Notes under the pieces: generated by a model
Database searches by the model: none
Told to the model about the DNA's origin: nothing
Seen by the model: only the letters and a program-made list of their open reading frames with translations
Position numbers and translations under genes: made by a program
NCBI GenBank assembly: GCA_900542475.1
Contig: UQNO01000005.1
Coordinates: 1 to 64,000, forward strand
Length of the DNA stretch: 64,000 nt
From: an uncultured Bacteroidota bacterium
GTDB taxonomy: Bacteria; Bacteroidota; Bacteroidia; Bacteroidales; F082
Reading direction: 5' to 3'
Part shown: positions 58,162-64,000 of the stretch, one piece after another
Position numbering within the stretch: position 1 is the stretch's first letter
How the letters are laid out: each line of letters opens with the position of its first letter

Positions 58162-60243
58162 CTAATTTCTAAAAACCAACTCCTTTCCGTCAAAGTCAAC
58201 CGTAATCGGCTTGTCTTTGTTCACCTTGTCGGCGATAATCATTCTTGACAGCTCGTTCAACATTTCACGTTGCATCATTCGTTTCACAGGACGTGCGCCG
58301 TATTGCGGGTCGTAGCTGATTTTCGCCAGATGCTTCGTCGCAGACTCTGTCATATCGATGTTGATGCCGTTTGTCTTCAACATCTCCTTGACTTTTTCAA
58401 ACTGCATTGCGACGACACTGACAATCTGGTCTTCGGAGAGTTGTTTAAACACGATAATATCATCTATACGGTTTAGAAATTCAGGACGGAAATGGTTGCG
58501 CAACTCGTTTTCAGGCACGTTGGATGTCATGATGATGATGGTGTTTTTAAAATCGACCAGACGACCTTTATTGTCGGTCAGACGACCATCGTCGAGCACC
58601 TGCAACAAGATGTTGAACACATCGGGGTGCGCTTTTTCGATTTCGTCGAGAAGCACCACGGAATACGGTTTGCGGCGCACTGCCTCTGTTAGTTGGCCGC
58701 TTTCTTCGTAGCCGACATATCCGGGAGGCGCGCCTATGAGTCGCGACACGGTATGACGTTCCTGATATTCAGACATGTCGATACGCACCATGTTGTTCTC
58801 GTTGTCGAACAAGAACTCTGCCAAGGCCTTCGCCAATTCAGTCTTGCCAACGCCGGTCGTTCCCAGGAAGATAAACGAGCCTATCGGTCGTTTCGCGTCC
58901 TGCAAGCCGGCCCTGCTCCTTCTGATGGCGTCGGAAACAGCTGCGATAGCATCGTCTTGTCCAACTACGCGTTTATGCAGTTCCGATTCAAGATTCAACA
59001 ATTTCTCGCGCTCGCTCTGCATCATCTTATGAACAGGTATTCCGGTCCAGCGTGACACGATTTCGGCCACGTCATCGGCTTTCACCTCCTCGTCAACGAG
59101 AGGGTTCTCTCCTTGAACTTTAATAAGTTGCTCTTTGGCTTTGGCTATTGCGGCTTCCGACTCGGCAATCTTGCCATAACGCAGCTCGGCGACCTTGCCG
59201 TAGTTGCCTTCGCGCTCTGCCACCGTAGCCTGATATTTATAGTTCTCTATGTTTTTCTTTTCGCGCTGTATCTTCTCCACAAACCCACGTTCAGTCTCCC
59301 AGCGTTTGCGTATATTCTCGCGTTCCTTGTCCAACTCGTTGATAGTCTCGGTCAGTTCCTCGACTTTTTTCTTGTCGTTCTCGCGTTTGATGGCCTCGCG
59401 TTCTATTTCAAGTTGACGAATCTTACGCTGCACGTCTTCAAGCTCCTCTGGTACCGAGTTTATCTGCAACCTGAGACGGGACGCTGCCTCGTCAATAAGG
59501 TCGATGGCCTTGTCTGGCAAGAATCTGTCAGAAATGTAACGAATTGACAAATCCACCGCTGCTATGATGGCCTCGTCGAGGATTCTCACCTGATGATGTG
59601 TCTCATATTTCTCTTTCAGACCGCGCAAAATCGATATTGCCGACTGCTCGTCCGGTTCGTCAATCATGACAATTTGGAAACGCCGCTCAAGAGCCTTGTC
59701 TTGCTCAAAATATTTTTGATATTCATTGAGTGTGGTGGCGCCGATAGCGCGCAGTTCTCCGCGCGCCAGAGCCGGTTTCAGTATATTCGCCGCATCCATG
59801 GCGCCCTGACCGCCGCCGGCACCCACCAAAGTGTGTATCTCGTCGATGAAAAGTATCACCTCGCCCTCGCCTTCCACCACTTCTTTGATGACCGATTTCA
59901 GACGTTCCTCGAACTCACCCTTGTACATCGCACCGGCTATAAGCGCGCCCATATCAAGGGAATATACTTTCTTCGACTTCAGGTTCTCAGGCACGTCGCC
60001 GCTCACGATACGCTGCGCCAACCCTTCCACAATTGCCGTCTTGCCTACACCCGGCTCTCCTATTAATATAGGGTTGTTTTTAGTGCGTCGCGACAGAATC
60101 TGAAGCACTCTGCGAATCTCCTCGTCGCGCCCAATCACAGGGTCGAGCTTGCCTTTCTCGGCAAGCTCGTTGAGGTTTCTCGCAAATCTCTCTAAAGCCT
60201 TCTCTTGTCCGTTCTGCTGATTGTTGAATTGATTGTTATTCAT
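58162..60243 (-). CDS. clpB: ClpB-type disaggregase lacking the N-terminal domain
   Basis: The protein is 693 aa, against about 860 for full-length ClpB. It starts MNNNQFNNQQNGQEKALERF, directly at the linker. The AAA1 module follows (GEPGVGKTAIVEG, VILFIDEIHTLVGAG), then the ClpB-specific coiled-coil M-domain (about 255-375). AAA2 has Walker A GTTGVGKTELAK (Thr where Pro is usual) and VLLDEIEKAHPD. About 25 residues usual between TSN and FRPEFLNRID are missing. A strong AAGGAGAG Shine-Dalgarno precedes the ATG, confirming the short start. It rescues aggregated protein with DnaK in standard models. Confidence 0.9.
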   Translation of the reverse strand: MNNNQFNNQQNGQEKALERFARNLNELAEKGKLDPVIGRDEEIRRVLQILSRRTKNNPILIGEPGVGKTAIVEGLAQRIVSGDVPENLKSKKVYSLDMGALIAGAMYKGEFEERLKSVIKEVVEGEGEVILFIDEIHTLVGAGGGQGAMDAANILKPALARGELRAIGATTLNEYQKYFEQDKALERRFQIVMIDEPDEQSAISILRGLKEKYETHHQVRILDEAIIAAVDLSIRYISDRFLPDKAIDLIDEAASRLRLQINSVPEELEDVQRKIRQLEIEREAIKRENDKKKVEELTETINELDKERENIRKRWETERGFVEKIQREKKNIENYKYQATVAEREGNYGKVAELRYGKIAESEAAIAKAKEQLIKVQGENPLVDEEVKADDVAEIVSRWTGIPVHKMMQSEREKLLNLESELHKRVVGQDDAIAAVSDAIRRSRAGLQDAKRPIGSFIFLGTTGVGKTELAKALAEFLFDNENNMVRIDMSEYQERHTVSRLIGAPPGYVGYEESGQLTEAVRRKPYSVVLLDEIEKAHPDVFNILLQVLDDGRLTDNKGRLVDFKNTIIIMTSNVPENELRNHFRPEFLNRIDDIIVFKQLSEDQIVSVVAMQFEKVKEMLKTNGINIDMTESATKHLAKISYDPQYGARPVKRMMQREMLNELSRMIIADKVNKDKPITVDFDGKELVFRN

Positions 60244-60324
60244 TGTTTTCTCTCCTTTCTATTTTTTTGCTTGATATACATCAAAAAGCAATCCAAATCT
60301 AACAATATGACATTTTGGCAGTTT

Positions 60325-60462
60325 CCTGTCACTCCTCATTTCGCCTGAAGTGAAAACACTCCCCTTCGGTGAATAAATCTTCTCGCCTCATTACGTTGTT
60401 TTTGAAAAACGAAGATTCGTCCACTGCGTTCCATTTCATTACACATCGGTTGAAATGACGAT
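60325..60462. repeat. Degenerate copies of the dispersed repeat upstream of clpB
   Basis: CTCATTTCGCCTGAAGTG near 60334-60351 and GGTTGAAATGACG near 60448-60460 resemble the two ends of the family, with diverged sequence between. The 292-bp gap between clpB and the T9SS gene shows no gene. Confidence 0.35.
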
Positions 60463-60509
60463 AGAATACAATATTTTTAATTTTTAAACATTAATTAAAA
60501 GAATTTTAT

Positions 60510-60517
60510 TATTTTTG
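60510..60517 (+). promoter_or_regulatory. -7 box for the T9SS type-B protein gene
   Basis: TATTTTTG fits TAnnTTTG and lies 18 bp before the ATG at 60536. Confidence 0.55.
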
Positions 60518-60535
60518 CAAGTTGATCATCATAAA

Positions 60536-61705
60536 ATGAAAAGGTTGAAAAAGTCATATAAAATCATTTTATTAGCAATCGTCATGTTGTTCTCTTTCAA
60601 CGAGATGACGGCTCAATGCGAGATTTCACTTGAAGATGGTGTCACTATGCCGGTTTGCTGGAATGATGAGGTTTTGTTGAGCGTGGATTTGAATATCAAT
60701 TATTCGTATGCTTGGATTCATGACGGCGACACCATAAGCAATGGTCCGTCTGCGTTGGCAAAAATCACAGAGAACAATTCTGTTTTTCATGTTTACATTT
60801 GGAATACTGACTCCGGCACCCCTATCTGCGACGACAGCATCACCATTACAATGAGACCGAAGTTTAACATTGATTTTGAACAACTTGCGTTGACTTGTTC
60901 GGACAATACGAATGATAATGGTAAAACCGGCAAGGCAAAAGCGACGGCTTCCGGCGAGTATTCTGCGTTTACATATCATTGGAACAGTCCTATTCAACCC
61001 ATTCAGTATTTGGACAACCCTCAGGTTGCCATGGGTTTGAGCGCATATACCAATTATACCATGACAGTCACGAACGAGTACGGGTGCTCGCAGACCGACA
61101 CGGTGCGTCTGAAAGCTCATCTGAACCCGAATATCGAGATTTTCTCGGATCCGGCAGACACCGTTTATCTTGACAATCCTTATGTTACTTGGTGGTTTAA
61201 CAACAATGACACTGTTTACAACAATCAGGATACGATTGTCGAGATAACTAATTTCTTTTGGGAATTTGACGGACATGAAAACACTTTCACAAGCACGAAA
61301 CCGAAAATCTCTTTTTCGGAAGAGGGTCAGGGTGGCGCAATGCTGACAGTGACAAACGACTACGGGTGCGACACCACCTATCGCGCAAATGTAAAGGTTT
61401 TGCCGGTAAAACTCAGGATTCCGAACATTTTCACCCCTAATGGCGATGGTATAAACGATTATTTTGAGATTGGTTACGGTGAAGAAGGCAAACCCATCAA
61501 CGACTTGAACGAATATTTTCTCAGTCATAAACTCGTCATCTTCAACAGATGGGGGCGAATCGTTTATGAATCACAGGATTACAGAAACGACTGGGACGGC
61601 GGCAAGTTGCCCGATGGAACGTATTTCTACGTCTTGGAATGCAAAGGACATACACAGAACTATAATTATAAAGGATCGGTGATGATTTGGAATTCGGGAA
61701 GATGA
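60536..61705 (+). CDS. Gliding-motility-type protein with T9SS type-B sorting domain
   Basis: The protein is 389 aa from the ATG at 60536, with a signal peptide (KIILLAIVMLFSFNEMTAQ). The middle holds PKD/Ig-like beta segments (YHWNSPIQPIQ, TVTNEYGCSQTDTVRL, TVTNDYGCDTTYRANV). Residues about 300-389 form the type-B (CHU_C) C-terminal sorting domain: IPNIFTPNGDGINDYFEI, VIFNRWGRIVYES, DGTYFYVLECKG. It should cross the outer membrane through a type IX secretion system and stay at the surface. It is small for the family and its ligand is unknown. Confidence 0.88.
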   Translation: MKRLKKSYKIILLAIVMLFSFNEMTAQCEISLEDGVTMPVCWNDEVLLSVDLNINYSYAWIHDGDTISNGPSALAKITENNSVFHVYIWNTDSGTPICDDSITITMRPKFNIDFEQLALTCSDNTNDNGKTGKAKATASGEYSAFTYHWNSPIQPIQYLDNPQVAMGLSAYTNYTMTVTNEYGCSQTDTVRLKAHLNPNIEIFSDPADTVYLDNPYVTWWFNNNDTVYNNQDTIVEITNFFWEFDGHENTFTSTKPKISFSEEGQGGAMLTVTNDYGCDTTYRANVKVLPVKLRIPNIFTPNGDGINDYFEIGYGEEGKPINDLNEYFLSHKLVIFNRWGRIVYESQDYRNDWDGGKLPDGTYFYVLECKGHTQNYNYKGSVMIWNSGR

Positions 61706-61715
61706 CAAATAAGCT

Positions 61716-61828
61716 GTCATTTCGACTGAACATCGACCGCAGGGAGATGCTAATGGAGAAATCTCGGATAATTGAAAAAATCCGTAATGTTCAAATGTCG
61801 GATATTTCTCTACTTCGCCCGAAATGAC
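61716..61828. repeat. Dispersed intergenic palindrome, largest copy
   Basis: The left arm begins GTCATTTCGACTGAA and runs to GGAGAAATCTCGGA (61716 to about 61768). The right arm TCGGATATTTCTC ... CCCGAAATGAC (61798-61828) is its inverted partner. It separates the T9SS protein gene from the DUF1573 gene. Confidence 0.7.
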
Positions 61829-61852
61829 GAAAACATACGAATAAATGAAAAA

Positions 61853-62302
61853 ATGAAACAGGTATTATTATCATTGTTATTTGCAGTTTTACTTGTATCT
61901 TGCGGTAACGACGACTCTAAAATTAACACGGGTTTGGTAAACAATCCGGCGTCGGCGACAGAAAGTAAGAATGTCAAGGAGCCCAAAATCGAGTTCAAGG
62001 TTTTGGAACACGATTTCGGCAGAATGATTCAGGGAGAACAAGTGTCGTTTACCTATAAATTCAAGAACACGGGCAACGCCCCGTTGATTATCAGCGCTGT
62101 TGAGAAGACCTGCGGATGTACCGACATAAAATTCCCGAGAGAGCCAATAAAACCAGGCGACGAGAGCTGTATCAGCATTACTTACGACAGCAAAGGATAT
62201 AAAGGCTTTCAAAACAAACGCATCATAGTGAAGGCGAACACCAATCCTTCCGAGACCATTTTGAAATTTAAAGCCCGAGTTGAGACAGTTGACAATTTTT
62301 AA
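61853..62302 (+). CDS. DUF1573 lipoprotein
   Basis: The protein is 149 aa from the ATG at 61853, giving lipoprotein signal MKQVLLSLLFAVLLVSCGN; an earlier in-frame ATG at 61772 lies in the repeat. The DUF1573 Ig-like domain carries the signature FKNTGNAPLIISAVEKTCGC. Such proteins are periplasmic and widespread in Bacteroidota with no firm function. It lies 15 bp before yajC and probably shares its transcript. Confidence 0.88.
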   Translation: MKQVLLSLLFAVLLVSCGNDDSKINTGLVNNPASATESKNVKEPKIEFKVLEHDFGRMIQGEQVSFTYKFKNTGNAPLIISAVEKTCGCTDIKFPREPIKPGDESCISITYDSKGYKGFQNKRIIVKANTNPSETILKFKARVETVDNF

Positions 62303-62317
62303 TTTAAATTAGTAGAT

Positions 62318-62635
62318 ATGAACACATTAACAATGTTTTTACTTGAAGCCGCACAGCAGCAAGGTGGCGGCTATTCCGGACTGATCATGATTGTTTTAAT
62401 CTTTGTGGTGTTCTGGTTGTTCTTCATCCGTCCACAAAACAAAAAACAAAAAGAGGAACAAAAATTCCGCGAGTCCCTTCAAAAAGGCGACGACGTTGTG
62501 ACTATCGGCGGCATTCACGGAAAAGTGACGGAAGTCAAAGAGACAACGGTGCTCGTTGCTATCGACAACAACGTGAAAGTCGAAGTCGAGAAGTCGGCAA
62601 TCATGGCGACACGTATGCAGGCGGTAAAGAAATAA
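62318..62635 (+). CDS. yajC: Preprotein translocase subunit YajC
   Basis: The protein is 105 aa. One membrane helix (LIMIVLIFVVFWLFFIRPQ) is followed by the NKKQKEEQKFRESLQKGDDV signature and VTIGGIHGKVTEV. YajC is an auxiliary part of the SecDF-YajC holotranslocon. The order DUF1573-yajC-ybbR-coaE is typical of Bacteroidales. Confidence 0.94.
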   Translation: MNTLTMFLLEAAQQQGGGYSGLIMIVLIFVVFWLFFIRPQNKKQKEEQKFRESLQKGDDVVTIGGIHGKVTEVKETTVLVAIDNNVKVEVEKSAIMATRMQAVKK

Positions 62636-62661
62636 TATCTTAAAGTAAAACTTTAAGTTGA

Positions 62662-63603
62662 ATGGCAAAAGACGAACATAAACAGAAATTTAGCAGCTTG
62701 AGTGGTATGGTTGTCTTCATACTCGTCGCCGCTTTATTATGGATTGTCATCAAACTGTCGGATACTCATACTGTCACCGTTCCTTTTGCCATTCATTATG
62801 TCGATATTCCTGCCTCGCGACTGATTGCAGACAACGACCAGGAAGTCAAAGCAACTGTCACAACAACAGGTTTCAAGTTGCTCAACTATTATTTCACAAA
62901 CAAGAAAAACCGTAAAATCGACATCTCTCTGAAAGAGTTGAAATGCAAAAAAATCGATGATAAAGTTTATTCTTACAGCAGCAGATATATCATTGACAAA
63001 ATAGGCGATTATCTGTCGTCAAACACCAACGACATACAGTTGACCGACGACACGCAGTATTTCAACATGAGCCGTTTGGCATCGAAAAAAGTCAAAGTCG
63101 TTCCGGAGACTAATTTTTCTTTCGAGCAACAGTACAATTATTACGGAGAACCGATGGCAACTCCAGGTTTCGTAACCATTTACGGTTCAGTGGAGGACAT
63201 CAACAACACAAAAGAAGTCAAAACCGAGGTGATTACGAGAAAAAATGTGAACCAAAATGTTGTAACCAAAGTTAAAATCGATTTGGACGAAAAACTAAAG
63301 GCCGACATCGACGAAGTGGAAGTGTCGATAAATGTCGAGAAATACACGGAGTCGGAGGTTGTCGTTCCCATCGAGATTCCCGGTGACATCAAAATGCATC
63401 TGTTTCCTGAAAAGGTTCACATAAAATACGTTGTCGCGATGAAAGACTACGCCATCATCAACAGCATGTCTTTCAAAGCGACGGTCGATACCATGGAAAT
63501 GTTTTTCAACGATGCTCTGCCTGTTGACCTGGTACTCTTCCCTAACAACACACAGATAATCAGCATTGAACCCAAAGAAGTGGATTATATTATCATCAGA
63601 TGA
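62662..63603 (+). CDS. YbbR-like domain protein
   Basis: The protein is 313 aa. An N-terminal membrane anchor (MVVFILVAALLWIVIKLS) precedes YbbR-type beta domains with VPFAIHYVDIPASR, then YNYYGEPMATPGFVTIYGSVEDI. The exported part is periplasmic. In Firmicutes YbbR (CdaR) regulates the c-di-AMP cyclase; here the adjacent genes are yajC and coaE, so that role is not implied. The TGA overlaps the coaE ATG. Confidence 0.85.
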   Translation: MAKDEHKQKFSSLSGMVVFILVAALLWIVIKLSDTHTVTVPFAIHYVDIPASRLIADNDQEVKATVTTTGFKLLNYYFTNKKNRKIDISLKELKCKKIDDKVYSYSSRYIIDKIGDYLSSNTNDIQLTDDTQYFNMSRLASKKVKVVPETNFSFEQQYNYYGEPMATPGFVTIYGSVEDINNTKEVKTEVITRKNVNQNVVTKVKIDLDEKLKADIDEVEVSINVEKYTESEVVVPIEIPGDIKMHLFPEKVHIKYVVAMKDYAIINSMSFKATVDTMEMFFNDALPVDLVLFPNNTQIISIEPKEVDYIIIR

Positions 63604-64000
63604 TAAAAAAGGTTGGCATTACCGGCAATATCGGCAGCGGTAAAAGTTATGTATGCAAAGTGTTTGAAACACTATGCGTTCCAGTTTTTTATTCTGATGA
63701 CGAAACAAAGAGACTTTATCTCACTCCTTCTGTTAGAAATCTGATAATCAAACGTTTCGGAGAAGAGGTTTACTTTGACAACGGCACTTTAAACAAGAAA
63801 CTCCTCTCCTACCATCTTTTTAAAAACGAAGAGGCGATGAGATTTATCGAATCGGTGCTTTATCCCCTTCTGAACCAACGCTTTGACGAATGGTGTGAAC
63901 AACAGAAAACGCCCTACGTACTGTATGAGTCGGCGATTCTTTTTGAAAAAAACTACGACAGATATTTTGATAAGATTATCTTTGTATCCGCTGCGGAAGA
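63600..64000 (+). CDS. coaE: Dephospho-CoA kinase, N-terminal part (3' end outside window)
   Basis: The frame starts MIKKVGITGNIGSGKSYVCK, a P-loop of the CoaE family, with FYSDDETKRLY as the substrate-binding aspartate segment. About 133 of an expected 190-200 residues are visible. It phosphorylates dephospho-CoA to CoA, the last step of CoA synthesis. It overlaps the YbbR stop by 4 bp. Confidence 0.93.
   Translation, partial: MIKKVGITGNIGSGKSYVCKVFETLCVPVFYSDDETKRLYLTPSVRNLIIKRFGEEVYFDNGTLNKKLLSYHLFKNEEAMRFIESVLYPLLNQRFDEWCEQQKTPYVLYESAILFEKNYDRYFDKIIFVSAAE

Noticed and set aside
60626..61528. A 300-codon minus-strand frame opposite the T9SS protein gene
   Set aside because: It is a shadow of a well-supported coding frame, with no family match and no promoter or signal.

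Overview
This window reads as a chromosomal segment of an uncultured-type Bacteroidales (phylum Bacteroidota). The evidence is a repeated -7 promoter box TAnnTTTG with few Shine-Dalgarno sequences, many Bacteroidota-restricted families (DUF4199, DUF4249, DUF4831, DUF3127, GLPGLI-like), a type IX secretion type-B sorting domain, SusC-like TonB receptor architecture, and the order yajC-ybbR-coaE. The species cannot be named from sequence alone; a gut or rumen Bacteroidales is a reasonable inference.

Layout. 1-4.7 kb: glycogen metabolism, with the end of a GH57 amylase and a large GT3 glycogen synthase fused to a GT35 phosphorylase. 4.9-11.1 kb: exported degradative enzymes (S9 peptidase, PNGase F-like glycoamidase, GH20 hexosaminidase) that could act together on glycoproteins. 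11.2-15.2 kb: SbcCD. 15.4-22.2 kb: a complete type I restriction-modification locus (hsdM, KilA-N gene, hsdS, hsdR) beside the 3' end of tRNA-Arg. It is bracketed by an 11-bp inverted repeat, and its hsdS carries a 9-G tract and a 12-bp tandem repeat, so it is probably phase variable. 22.3-22.6 kb: tRNA-Arg(ACG) and tRNA-Tyr(GTA). 22.6-31.4 kb: DUF4249/TonB receptor pair, PatB-type C-S lyase, arginine deiminase, ProX editing protein, SPFH/NfeD pair, RluA-type pseudouridine synthase. 31.5-40.4 kb: split transketolase, SRP RNA, DUF4199-GT2, GmhA/GmhB, sodium:solute symporter, DUF4831, DUF3127. 40.5-50.1 kb: TPR protein and GyrA, divergent from a clpC-cca-miaA-HAD operon with overlapping genes.

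50.1-55.4 kb holds a short metallopeptidase/thioesterase operon and then an AT-rich accessory island on the minus strand. From its promoter the island reads: a cytosine-methyltransferase stub ending just after motif I, an unknown two-TM protein, a PIN-GNAT-PUA/EVE-like protein, an ASCH protein, a second and different methyltransferase stub with decayed sequence, and an extended Vsr endonuclease. Overlapping genes suggest one translationally coupled unit. This is the best candidate for a little-described defence or toxin-type system here.

55.7-64 kb is housekeeping again: nicotinate phosphoribosyltransferase, CYTH protein, AlaX-type editing protein, a ClpB lacking its N-domain, a T9SS type-B protein, DUF1573 lipoprotein, yajC, ybbR and the start of coaE. 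A dispersed intergenic palindromic repeat family (GTCATTTCGAC...GAGAAATCTC type) occurs at least four times.
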